Shown in pieces: positions 49,101 through 57,999 of a stretch of 64,000 bases of DNA. The position numbers and the translations under genes were made by a program. The notes under the pieces were generated by a model. It saw nothing but the letters and a program-made list of their open reading frames with translations. It searched no databases and had not been told where the DNA came from. Origin of the DNA: Clytia hemisphaerica (Eukaryota; Cnidaria; Hydrozoa; Leptothecata; Clytiidae); the NCBI GenBank assembly GCA_902728285.1, contig CACVBU010001039.1, positions 1 to 64,000 of the forward strand. The letters are read 5' to 3'. The stretch's first letter is position 1, and every line of letters begins with the position of its first letter.

Positions 49101-52100
49101 CTAATTCTTTTTAATTTTTAACAGTTTTTCCAATCAATCGACTTTAAAAAGGGGCACGTGAAAAGTTACAGTATTTGAAATTTTCACTGAAGACCAAAAG
49201 TGTGAATTTGAAAATTCGGCTCAAATGACATATTGGCTTGATCAATTTGGCTTAAATCTTTTCCTAGAGCTCATTTTTATTCCTGAAGGTAAAATGTGAC
49301 TAGTGCCAATAGATTTTCGGCCCAATAAATATCTGGTGCATTTGGTATTTTTTAACATTTCTTTCATCATTACCTGGTACCAAGACTTTTCTTTTTGGAT
49401 CCATAATCTTTCGTACTGACAGACGACGATGATGGATTCCGCCCTTTCAATCTTTGATCAATATGCTGGAATATAAGAGAAAGTAAACATCATTGTGTTG
49501 AAAATTCAAATTTAATAATAGAAAAAATGTTAAAAATTTCCCATCAAAGCCCATTAAAGCAATCAATTATTTTCCATTTTGAAAGTGTGCAAAGGCGTCT
49601 CCTAATCTCCCTTTCCTCGGCAGAACCTTAAGCAAAAGCTCAAAAGCACAAAATGATCCCCTAATTCTAATAATTTCACTGCTTTTAAAATCAATTCGCC
49701 TTAGTGTGCAATTTACTTTCTTTGTGGAAACATTATCAGCTTAAGGCGCAGTAGTGTAGTGGTTATCAATCTTGACAGCCGTCCAGGAGGTAGGGGTTCG
49801 ATTTCAACTTGGCGCAGCGATTCACATGCAGTGAATGTACCTTCACCCGGGCCAACCCATGCCATATGAGGGGAATTGGGTAGAAAGAAACTCAAAAAGC
49901 CTGTCGGTGACTGTGCCAGGTATCGATTCCAAAATACATCGTGGATGAGGTGAGAGTGCGCTGGTCTTGTTCCCTAGTGGTTCACGCACTTGATCCGAAA
50001 AAATGTGTGTCAATGTCTCGCAAGTTGGCAGGCAGTAAAGAAAACTACAGCGGTAAGACGGTTCTAACGAGACGATTCCTATACCGCTCAATACAGAACC
50101 GGGCATCCTCTGTAAGGAGAAGCCAGTCATTAACTAATAAGTTTAGTATTTTGAATATAAATACTTACAAGAAATTAAACTTCAATATAAAAAAACTCAA
50201 CAAATATCTTACAAATTGTTCTCCAGCTGTTCTGAAAGGATTTGGTTTTTCAGGGCTTTCCATTTCCTGATCATGGTCGTCGAAAGTTTCCTGTGATTGG
50301 CAATAGTAAAAAAGACAATTTATTATCAGCAAGTAATAATTTAGCCTAACTGTGAAATGTTATGCTTTTTTAAACCCAGATGTAGATCCTAAAAAAATTT
50401 GTTTTCCATGTTTTAAATGTGTATGCGTATCCATCAGATTCCTGGTCGAATCTGGAAATAGTAATGGACAAAAGCAATTTCAAATTGGTATTACCGTATT
50501 TCCTCAAAAACGTCGCGGTGCTTTAAATTTTCAAGATTTTAGATACGGCGCTCTTTGTAGGACGGCGCTCTTTGTAGGACGGCGCTCTTTGTAAAGTAAG
50601 TAATTCTGCGACCGCAGTCGGAGGCGACCCGAAGGCTCCTCTTTCGATAGCTATCTACCCGAAGGTAGGGGAGGGCGCCACTCTTTCTCCCTGGATTTCT
50701 CCACTTACCCTTGATCCTTCTCTTAGTTGCTGAGCATCAAGCAGAGAGGCATCAAGTACCATTTTGGAAATCTTTGGTATGACCCGGCTGGGGGTTGAAC
50801 CCACAACCTTGCGAACCGTAGCCGGATACTCTACCACTGTACTACGGTCGCTCTTTGTAGGACGGCGCTCTTTGTAGGACGGCGCTCTTTGTAGGACGGC
50901 GCTCTTTCCAAATTTTGAAATAATTTTCTCTAATTCTAGCTTCAATTAAAATTCAATAATTTCATTATAATTTATTCTTTTCGGAGTTTTCCATACTTAG
51001 AAGTAGTAAAAAAATATCTCATTTGCAAAGCATTAATTTCCATATTATTAGTTCAAAGGGATAGAAGAATAGATAAAATAGATATCTTAAGGTCGAGTTA
51101 TAGCTGGTGGCCTATAATTCTTAGGGATGCAACGCCCTTCAGCGAGCGGAGCTTTTTCATTCAAAAGGCGGTGTACTTTAGAGTGTGGTGCTAAATGAAG
51201 GAAATACTGAAATTAGATAAAATTCGACAATTGAACTTGCAATAAATACTGTCAAGAATAATAAAAGCTTTAAAAAGTTACCATGCTGTTTCTAGGCCGT
51301 TGATAATTATCTTTAGGATGCCGTCGTTGCTGATGGTAATCATCAGTTTCATTCGATTGTTGGTGGGTTCTGGCGTATGTGAATGAGCTTGGATTGGTTT
51401 TAAATCCATTTGAGAAGTTATTTGGTAATTTCTCTATTGGTAAGATCGCTCTATCATTTGGTTGCTCAAATTCATTGTGGATCTGCTCAACAATGGCTTT
51501 TCGTTTTCCAAATGCAGGAGCTTGTTTTATGGGTCCAGGTTTCTTTAAAAAATAGAAAGTTTTGCTAGAGCAAACTAAGGGAAAATGACCCAGTTAAGGA
51601 AAAGTTGAGCGCAGTTTATTTTGATAGGAGTCTGAAAAAAAAATCAGACGAAAAATACAGTAAAAGTACAGTAACTCTACTACTTGCAGTTTCATGTCAC
51701 TTTGGTTACAATCTTCCTTTTACTGACATCGCTCTACATATGTATCGAGCACTGTAAAAAAAACGAAGAAAAAAATCAGATTAAAAATACATACTTTTTG
51801 AGTGGGAGCATTCGGAATTGGTTGTTTCTGGTGTTCCTGTAGTCTTGGTTCTCGTTGACTGGCAGTCTGTTGCTGGTGGCGCATTGGACGATTCAGTTGT
51901 TGTCCGTTTTGTTGATATTTAGAAAATTGTAAGGATACATAACCGTTCTTATGAGATTTTTTAGATGGCTTTGGTGCACTGGGAAGTTTCAAGCTACTTG
52001 TCCATTCGTTTTTATCTGAACAAAAAGTAAAAAACAGCATCAAAGTAAAAAACAGCATCAATTCCATCAAACAGCTTTAAAAATGTTTTTTTATTTGGGA

Positions 52101-53890
52101 AATCACAATACACGGAATCAATGTACATACTGTATTATAAGCGCATCCAGATTTCAATTTTCAATCTCAAAGAATCAAATCCACCTACTGTTAAACTAAA
52201 TACAGTTGACGCTCTCTAATTCGACGTTCTACTATTCGATAGGCTCCATTATTCGATGAAATCGAAAGTCGCCGTCAACAAGAAACTCTCATAAACGACG
52301 CTCCCTTATTCGATGAAGATCCAATTCCCCTTGAGGATCGAATTAGAGAGCGTCAACTGTAATATCCTTTGTTTTTTAGAATATCGTATTATTTGAAATA
52401 AAGGCCCCGGGCGTTGTTTTGCCTTTTTCGTCATCTTTCAGATAAGTATGTCATTTTAAAGATGTAAAAAGGTTATAGTTTGAATTCTGAAAGAATACAA
52501 TTATTCACACATACTTAACTTTTCCTATGTCTAATTTTCCCTAACAGCTGCTCGTTTCAAATAAACGCCCCTCTTTTATTTGAGGGGGCGTTTATTGAAA
52601 AACTTTCCTTTAAGGAGAGGCGATAATTCGAGGGGGCGTTTTTTCGAAGTAATACAGTATCCTTTGAGAGGAACAGTACGTACCGTTTTCTTTATCCCCA
52701 ATCAACGGTTCCAAGGATTCATTGTAGTTATTGAGACCTGAAATTAAAAAAAAAAGAGTATTATTTTAAAGCAAAATGGGTGGCTAATAACTAATTCCCC
52801 TCCAAACGAAAGTAAAACAATTAAAACTTTGGGTAATTTCCTTAGCTGGAATTCGTCTTGGATCTGCTTGAATAGTTATCCTGGGGGAGGAGGGTACTAG
52901 GTTTGCGAGGTGACAATCGTTTCCGAGCCAAAAATCGGCATTTTTGAGACCCTTTGACACATTTGTGTCAAAAATCGTGACCCTTTTAGAGGGACATTAA
53001 AAATGGTACCCTTATGGTATTGCCTAAACCCCCCCCCCCCACGGTAGTAGTACGAGAGGAAACGATAACGTTTACTGCTAATAGCTAGAGAAAATGGTAC
53101 GAACCAAATTTTTCATCCATGCTATCAACAATGGACCCGTATTCCATATTGAGCATCAATGATAAAATTTTGAAACATTCTCCACTAATTCTATTCCTAA
53201 AGAAAGTAAAGAAATTAAAAATATAAATTTCTCCGTCAGCAAATTCACGACTAGTAGCGGTGGGTTTAAAGGAAAGGAAGAAAGTCTTGACTAAAAGTTC
53301 CAAGAGTGAAAACCGAATCATTGTGCCATTCCCTTAAATTTCCATATAGGGAGTGCACGAACCTTTTCAAATCAGAAGACATTTTTTGAAAATGTGTGGA
53401 TACCCCCTGGAAAATGGCAAATTTCACAATACAACCTTTGGAAAATTTCTTTTCATCCCTTAAAGTGACAGTGGACTAACTAAAATCAGTCAATTCGCTC
53501 CCTGGAAATTTAAAATATTTCTAAAATCAGTCAATTCACTCCCTGGAAATTTAAAATATTTCAGGGAATGGCACAATGATCCGGTTTTCACTCTTGGAAC
53601 TTTTAGTCAAGACTTTTTTAGAAAATGAACTCTTTTAGATCCCTTGGAAATTCTGCTCGAATTACCCCCTGGAAATGTTCGTCATCAGGAGTGTGGATAT
53701 GAAATTGAATGTCCGATTCTTACGTCGTATGTAGCTGAGTAAAGAATGATAATGTGCTTCGAAGTTTGTCGGCTTTCTCTTTATTTGATAAATCACCATT
53801 TTCCAGCATGAAGAAATGAGACTGAAGAAAAGATTTAAAGAATTGATCTTCTTCTGATGACGATGAAGCTGCTGATGATGAGGATGCCAT
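37175..53890 (-). CDS. FIGNL1: Fidgetin-like 1 AAA ATPase, 16 exons
   Basis: Nuclear AAA ATPase that acts with RAD51 in homologous recombination. Exons in coding order: 53890-53724, 53196-53105, 52737-52684, 52015-51795, 51542-51282, 50290-50213, 49465-49374, 49043-48972, 48255-48129, 47610-47510, 47183-47104, 42681-42611, 39972-39755, 39270-39107, 38547-38453, 37300-37175. All junctions are in frame (672 residues; human is 674). The N-terminal half is Ser/Gln-rich, with GLNNYNE and KFVPPVTRD matching conserved human segments, the latter in the RAD51-binding region. The ATPase part has KMIELI, Walker A GPPGTGKT, Walker [29 protein letters not shown] with arginine finger, GFSGADM and the C-terminal VRPSVS...[10 protein letters not shown]. 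The exon 7 donor is at accag/gtaatg, chosen because an earlier gt at 49379-49380 breaks the frame. The stop lies 150 bases from the transposon at 32598-37025, whose arm carries an AATAAA (minus strand, 36941-36946). Confidence 0.95.
37990..38358. mobile_element. ATAAGAA-family MITE in FIGNL1 intron 15
   Basis: Ends tacacgtttttttttta and taaaaaaaaaacgtgta, with interior tgttcttaa motifs and aagcct-like blocks. It spans nearly to exon 15. Confidence 0.75.
38652..38892. mobile_element. MITE with cacagaccc ends in FIGNL1 intron 14
   Basis: Left tgtacccccttctcacagac and right gtctgtcagaagggggtgt are inverted repeats, continuing through ccggtggga/cccagtggg. Related to 1590-1742. Confidence 0.75.
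39518..39707. mobile_element. ATAAGAA-family MITE in FIGNL1 intron 13
   Basis: Ends tacactattttcttttgataagaac and gttcttataaaagacaaagagtgta. The interior has gaggctcggctgttctta. Confidence 0.65.
40014..40272. mobile_element. Degenerate ATAAGAA-family MITE in FIGNL1 intron 12
   Basis: Left end atacgtgttttttataagca. The right end is eroded (tttataaagaaagaacatg). Identified by interior ctcagag and aagcct-like blocks; boundaries approximate. Confidence 0.45.
40819..42143. mobile_element. Inner foldback element of the same family
   Basis: Arms about 40819-41050 and 41930-42143 match each other more closely than the outer arms do (shared gacgtttcccgacgtcttga on the left and its complement on the right). 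This suggests a later insertion into the outer copy. A third element is inside it. Confidence 0.8.
41186..41879. mobile_element. Innermost element with ttaacctttcc ends
   Basis: Ends ttaacctttccgc and gctggaaaggttaa are inverted. The left part repeats cgaaagacgtatctgatacg twice. The right part has gttgcgcgcagacggg and gttgcgcgctgg. A short unrecognised open frame (41161-41397, minus) is probably chance. Confidence 0.55.
42790..42962. mobile_element. Deleted ATAAGAA-family MITE next to FIGNL1 exon 12
   Basis: Contains ttgttcttatttttcagcat and a second ttgttcttatttctcagcat separated by about 160 bases. Ends are eroded. Confidence 0.4.
43597..43690. repeat. ggtatttc microsatellite-like repeat
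   Basis: Tandem units of accggtatttcggtattt type over about 75 bases, then a C-rich run. Confidence 0.7.
43910..44206. mobile_element. G-rich-tip MITE (hAT-like) in FIGNL1 intron 11
   Basis: Ends ctgggggcag and ccccccccccgg, then inward ggtatatgtgcggcg and cgccgcacatatcc. Flanks ATTATTAC and ATTATTAG agree at seven of eight positions. The interior has cccttacagtgca sub-repeats. Same family as 36066-36421. Confidence 0.7.
45042..46586 (+). CDS. Secreted cysteine-rich two-domain protein nested in FIGNL1 intron 11
   Basis: Exon 1, 45042-45324 (donor caaa/gtaagt), and exon 2, 46126-46586 (acceptor tttcactag), join in frame to give 247 residues. Residues 1-22 are a hydrophobic signal peptide ([20 protein letters not shown]). 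Residues 30-85 are cysteine-rich ([16 protein letters not shown]) and recall a PAN/apple or similar disulfide module. The second domain (about 100-247) has [43 protein letters not shown] and DNGGTHC. It is a beta-rich pattern that I recall from uncharacterised secreted cnidarian proteins. Its function is unknown; lectin or matrix roles would be guesses. The gene runs opposite to FIGNL1. Its own intron holds two MITEs. Confidence 0.8.
45338..45562. mobile_element. ATAAGAA-family MITE in the nested gene's intron
   Basis: Ends tacatgtttttttattagaac and gtcttataaaaaacgta, with interior ataagagcataaggcttcga and gaacatccaaaggctttt shared with 53933-54177. Confidence 0.75.
45808..46050. mobile_element. 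MITE with ggccggtct ends in the nested gene's intron
   Basis: Left aaggccggtctccactttt and right gaatgtgaagaccggtctc are inverted. The core gttacgtcaatttcgaccaa resembles the core of 15951-16070. Confidence 0.65.
48311..48528. mobile_element. ATAAGAA-family MITE in FIGNL1 intron 8
   Basis: Left ttttaataagaacaaactac and right gatgttcttataaaaaaggcg. Interior ggctttgcggactc and gaacatccgaaagctt. Confidence 0.75.
49745..50110 (+). mobile_element. tRNA-derived SINE, family 2
   Basis: The head gcgcagtagtgtagtggtta resembles a box A and ggggttcgatttcaa a box B at tRNA-like spacing. The body (catgccatatgaggggaat, ctgtgccaggtatcgattcc) is unlike family 1. Only one copy is in the window, so the 3' boundary is a guess. 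In FIGNL1 intron 6. Confidence 0.6.
50535..50910. repeat. 17-bp minisatellite split by a SINE
   Basis: Units acggcgctctttgtagg occur about three times at 50541-50594 and three to four times at 50850-50910. Between them lies the SINE at 50601-50851. Confidence 0.8.
50601..50851 (-). mobile_element. tRNA-derived SINE, family 1 (copy C)
   Basis: On the minus strand the head has box-A-like tagtacagtggtagagt and box-B-like gggttcaacccccagcc, then the family body ending accttcgggtagatagc. It is the best-preserved copy. In FIGNL1 intron 5. Confidence 0.85.
52202..52361. mobile_element. pogo/Tc1-like MITE in FIGNL1 intron 3
   Basis: cagttgacgctctctaattc and gaattagagagcgtcaactg are perfect inverted repeats flanked by TA on both sides. 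CAGT ends with TA duplication fit the pogo branch of Tc1/mariner. Confidence 0.85.
52880..53042. mobile_element. Diverged G-rich-tip element in FIGNL1 intron 2
   Basis: ctgggggaggagggtacta at left and a C-run at right, with interior gacccttttaga sub-repeats. No clear target duplication. Confidence 0.45.
53460..53695. repeat. Short direct repeats in FIGNL1 intron 1
   Basis: ctaaaatcagtcaattc, followed by ctccctggaaatttaaaa, occurs at about 53478 and 53521. tcttggaacttttagtcaag at 53593 is complementary to about 53282-53302, making a 300-bp stem-loop that overlaps the region before exon 2. Confidence 0.6.
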
Positions 53891-53932
53891 TGTTCGTTGT
53901 TTATTTCTAAATATTTTGCTGAAGAAAGTAAA

Positions 53933-54177
53933 TACACGTTTTTTATAAGAACAAACTATATAAGAAGACAAGGCTTCGATGGCCAAAATATTAAGAACAA
54001 TTTAAAAACATGTGAAGGCTTTGCAGACTCTAAAACATCCAATTTCTTAAGAAAATGGATAAAAATGCTCAAAAATATCGCATGTATAAGTAAAAATATC
54101 TTTAGGCTTCAAACTCAAAAATTTAAGAACATCCAAAGGCTTTAAAAACTTTAGATGTTCTTATAAAACAACGTGTA
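53933..54177. mobile_element. ATAAGAA-family MITE, best-preserved copy
   Basis: Ends tacacgttttttataagaac and gttcttataaaacaacgtgta, interior ataagaagacaaggcttcga and gaacatccaaaggcttt. It begins 43 bases upstream of the FIGNL1 start codon, so it overlaps the likely 5' UTR or first intron. Confidence 0.85.
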
Positions 54178-55385
54178 GTTTCAATGATTTTCTCATTCCT
54201 TGAAATGACATATTTGTGCCTTAATCGCACGATGAATTATTTTTTTTTCTTTGGCGCGCCTTCAAAGAGAGCAATCGTTAATTGCGTCCTGTAGAGATCA
54301 ATTAATCGTTAATCGCACTTGATTTTAATGTTTTTCTTACATTTTTTTATCGAACGTTATAATTCTAATTGCATTCGAAATTCATTTTGTGAGAAAGAAA
54401 ATCTTTAAGCCAACAATAAATGAAAAACATAAAGAGAAGAGAAAAATGTAAAACTTTCAGTGTAATTTACTTTCCTGCCCGGGAAAAAGTAGTGAAAAAA
54501 ATTGTGTGATTAGCTCGTAATCACATAATGACTCGTACCATTCGAAAATTGCACTTGTGATTTTTTTGTTTCGAATTTTCCTCGTCCTTTCGGACTCGGA
54601 AAATTAATAACAAAAAAAGCACTCATGCAATTATTCTCGAATTGCACTCGTTATCATGTGATTACATATACAAATTTGACATAGCCCTTGTTTGTTATTT
54701 TTTCAATTTTATAGCAACAAAGTTTAGAAGCCCTTAATATTATTTTAAACTTTTTTTTTACTTTAGTTTTAGAAGTTGTATTATTGTAGAACTTCAAGAA
54801 CTTATGGAAATAATTTTAATGAAATTATGAATCTTCTTTCGTTTTTGAATCTAAGAATAATATAAATATATACATAAAATATACGTTCCTTATCACTAAA
54901 AACTAAATACATCTCTCGCGGTTAAAAATAATATAATCTGAATAAACCATTTCCTAAATATACCAGTAAGGTATGTAAATATAAACAAACAACATCCCAA
55001 GTTGATGAGATAGTAATGTCCTAAAACACACAACAAACAAAGGAAGGAAAACGAAAATAGAAAACACGAAGTAATAGGAAGTAAATAAAAAATTTTGACC
55101 CGGGGGGGAGTTTGAAAAATGGACCCGTAGGACTAGTTTCAAATGTTCCTAAATTTGCAAAAAAAGTGACCCTGGATGGAACTGAAATTTTCTCAACATT
55201 TTCCACTTTTTCCCAAATTCCCCCAAAAAGGAAAAGACTTTGGTGTTTAGGTGTTTTTACGACATTATGGGACTGAAAAAGGATGGCGTCACATCCAGTC
55301 ACAGCTCATACCTCTTTTTGCCCAGTACACCCCTAGTATTTTAGAATCATCTCAAAACTACTTGCACTTCCTTTAATAAAAGTCT
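54178..55385. other. Intergenic; one degenerate G-rich-tip element
   Basis: AT-rich sequence without a supported gene. About 55098-55335 looks like a diverged G-rich-tip element (cccgggggggagt, then acccgtag and acaccccta). Nothing else recognised. Confidence 0.45.
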
Positions 55386-56369
55386 TTAGTTCCAACTAAC
55401 CATTTCTTGCCAAGGTGTAAAATGCACAAAACTATCCGTGGTTCTGGTGTTCCCCATACAGCGAAAACGCCAATGATCATTTTTTGCAAAATTATAACAT
55501 CTCAGCTCTAGTTGATCCTCCATACGTCTTCTTGTAGTATCTACACACAAATATTCATTTGAATCTTTATGTAAAAATCTACCACGATTGTCGAGTCTCC
55601 ATTTCTGATTTTTCTCACCAGCTGCGTCAACTGGTTCAACCATGAGTGGAGAATCTAAACTGTAGTCATCACCGGGAACCAACACCAATCCATTACCTTT
55701 ATTCTCTAAACAATTATCCCAGGTTCGAGTCCAGAGTTGATTATCTCTACCAGTCCAATCGTTGACTCGGACGCAATCAGTTGAGCGAGAACATTCCAAA
55801 AATAATGAAGATTCATCGTGTACAAAACTACTGTAAATGATTCCTAACTGCTCCAACATTGAATCTAGAATCTTATTTTCAGTGCGGTTTAAACTATCAC
55901 CTGTACCATACAAATTAGGAAGCTGTTGTCGTAAATCGTAACTTAGTAACTCGTGACCGTAAGCTATCCCAAGGATGCGAACTTGTGTAGAGGACTTGAC
56001 GCATGTTTCCTCATAGTTGTTATGATGGAAATAATCAAAGCTGTTTTGTGGTATCCAGGCTGATGAGAAGTTTCGGTGCCATTCTCTCCTCATTGGGTCA
56101 TCATATTCTGTAATCATAATTGATTTCCCAGGGTAGACTAATAACTTGAAACACACTGGCCCATAGGTAAAAGTTTTCCCGATATCTCTACTAACATAGA
56201 GACCATCGTCTAGCATCAAGTTAAACCTTTGGCTAATTTTGAAACCCTCATTCAAAATCTCACGAACCAAATGTGGTTTTGTGCTATGGTACATGACAAA
56301 GACTTGCTGACGGAAACCACTCTTTGTTGTTTGGCTCCAAACAGGATCTTGACTGAAAATCTGCGACAT
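55386..56369 (-). CDS. Gig2-like PARP-fold protein with ricin-type lectin domain (copy A)
   Basis: Single-frame, 327 residues. Residues about 24-155 resemble Gig2 proteins, interferon-induced fish antiviral factors with distant PARP-fold similarity: VMYHSTKP, GFKIS, GLYVSRDI, then WH...SSAWIPQNS, EETCVKSSTQVRILGI. The YHST and GLYVS segments sit where PARPs have the His and Tyr that bind NAD. Residues about 205-310 form a ricin-type beta-trefoil with QLWTR, QKWRL and DHWRF repeats, a carbohydrate- or poly(ADP-ribose)-binding fold. A conserved tail ends FTPWQEMVSW. No signal peptide, so it should be cytosolic. An acceptor-like ttttttgtag upstream of the start suggests a 5' UTR intron. The lectin domain alone does not make this a toxin: no rRNA N-glycosidase chain is present. 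Whether it is catalytic is unknown. Confidence 0.75.
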   Translation of the reverse strand: MSQIFSQDPVWSQTTKSGFRQQVFVMYHSTKPHLVREILNEGFKISQRFNLMLDDGLYVSRDIGKTFTYGPVCFKLLVYPGKSIMITEYDDPMRREWHRNFSSAWIPQNSFDYFHHNNYEETCVKSSTQVRILGIAYGHELLSYDLRQQLPNLYGTGDSLNRTENKILDSMLEQLGIIYSSFVHDESSLFLECSRSTDCVRVNDWTGRDNQLWTRTWDNCLENKGNGLVLVPGDDYSLDSPLMVEPVDAAGEKNQKWRLDNRGRFLHKDSNEYLCVDTTRRRMEDQLELRCYNFAKNDHWRFRCMGNTRTTDSFVHFTPWQEMVSWN

Positions 56370-57031
56370 TTTGCTTTTATGCGTATATTATTCCTACAAA
56401 AAAGAATCGCAATTTTTAAATAATATAGATTCGAAAAAGGGTGTGGTACAATATAAAAGGCTGATTCTCACCATTAAATTAGCTGGACGTAAAAAATAAA
56501 AAGTTTAGGACAATCAGTGCAAATTTACGACAGTTCGTATAGGGCTCTTAATAAAAAAACCAGCCAAATTTGACAAAAACACAAGAAAATACACCAAAGA
56601 CCTGTTAGCCACAAAATTTTTACAAGATTGGTGATTTCATTGATAGCTGATACTTGTCAAATTGATAACAATTGTAATTTGTTTTTGAGTACCTTGTTAT
56701 CATAAAAAGACATCCTAAAAGTGAAAAAAAATCACTACGACTACTGTAACAAAACAAATTAATGCTCACCCCCTTGTTGGGGCATTACTGAAAAAAAGAG
56801 TAACTTCCATCGCACTAATGTGTTAAAGGGTAGTTTTTTTTTGCAGGTTTGCAATCATAAAACTGGAATAAAATCCAGTAAAATCCAACAATAATGTTCT
56901 GACTTGACAATTTGACAACTGGTGTCTGTAGTTTGGATGACAAGCTTCCTCCCGTGAAGGAAAATACCCCTTTTACGATAAGATAATTGATAGCAAAATA
57001 TGGTGAAATCATTAGATCACCATTATCGATG

Positions 57032-57997
57032 TCATTCCCAACTAACCATTTCTTGCCATGGTGTAAAGTGAACAAAACTATCCGTGGTTCGTGTGGTTCC
57101 CATGCAACGAAAACGCCATTGCTCATTTTTAGAATGTTGATATGGCCTCATTTGTAGTTGACGTTGATGTTGAAGATTCACACAAAGTGCATGATTAGAA
57201 TTTTTATGTAAAAATCTTTGTTGATTATCAAGCTTCCATTTTTGATTCTTCTCCCCAGCTGCATCAACTGGTTCCACAGTAACGCCAACATTTCCATCAG
57301 GCACCAATACTAACCCATTGTGTTTGTTTTCCAGACAATTATCCCATGTTCGAACCCATAGTTGGTTATCTTCTCCAGTCCAATCATTCAAATAAATATC
57401 ATTAGTAAATTTGGAACATTCCAGAAACAAGAAAGAGCCATGATGAACAAAACTACTATAAATAATACCTAAATCTTCCAGCATTTGGTCCAAGATTTTG
57501 TTTTCTCTAGGGGTCAGTTTATCTCTATTGGTGCCAAACACGTTTGGTAGTTGTCTTTGTAAATGAGGGCTTAATAATTCATACCCATTAGCAATCCCTA
57601 ATATACGGACTTGTGATGAAGATTTGACGCATGTTTCCTCTTTATTTTCAAACTTGAAAAAATCATAACTGTTTGGTGCTATCCACGCTGAAGAGAATTC
57701 TTTATGCCATTGTTTTCTCATTGGATCATCATGTTTAGTAACCATGACAGATTTTCCTGGATAAACCAACAGCTTGAAACACACATCACCATAAGGTAAA
57801 GTTTTTTCAATATCTCTAGATACATACAAACCGTTACTTAATATGAGTTCTGGTCTTTGACTTATTTTAAATCCCTCATCGAGTATCTCTTGAACCAAAT
57901 GCGGTTTTGTGCTATGGTACATGACAAAGACTTGCTGACGGAAACCGCTCTTTGTTGTTTGGCTCCAAACAGGATCTTGACTGAAAATCTGCGACAT
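57032..57997 (-). CDS. Gig2-like PARP-fold protein with ricin-type lectin domain (copy B)
   Basis: Tandem paralogue of the 55386-56369 gene, 321 residues, same strand, 662 bases upstream. Same order: YHSTKP, GFKIS, GLYVSRDI, HKEFSSAWIAPNS, EETCVKSSSQVRILGI, then the trefoil with QLWVR, QKWKL, EQWRF, and the same MVSW end. The first 35 codons are almost identical in DNA to copy A, while the rest differs at roughly a third of residues by eye. Both frames are intact, so both copies may be functional. It starts at MSQIFSQD like copy A, with sequence upstream unrelated to that of copy A. Confidence 0.75.
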   Translation of the reverse strand: MSQIFSQDPVWSQTTKSGFRQQVFVMYHSTKPHLVQEILDEGFKISQRPELILSNGLYVSRDIEKTLPYGDVCFKLLVYPGKSVMVTKHDDPMRKQWHKEFSSAWIAPNSYDFFKFENKEETCVKSSSQVRILGIANGYELLSPHLQRQLPNVFGTNRDKLTPRENKILDQMLEDLGIIYSSFVHHGSFLFLECSKFTNDIYLNDWTGEDNQLWVRTWDNCLENKHNGLVLVPDGNVGVTVEPVDAAGEKNQKWKLDNQQRFLHKNSNHALCVNLQHQRQLQMRPYQHSKNEQWRFRCMGTTRTTDSFVHFTPWQEMVSWE

Positions 57998-57999
57998 GG

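Noticed and set aside
49374-49382. FIGNL1 exon 7 ending at the earlier donor cttg/gtacc
   Set aside because: That join puts a stop codon five codons into exon 8. Using accag/gtaatg restores the conserved KFVPP segment.
50750-50851. Functional tRNA gene on the minus strand
   Set aside because: The box-like motifs are followed by a body shared with two other loci, and no clean acceptor stem or anticodon loop was found. It is a SINE head.
55386-57997. Ricin-like toxin genes
   Set aside because: Only the lectin-type beta-trefoil is present; no ribosome-inactivating chain and no signal peptide are seen.
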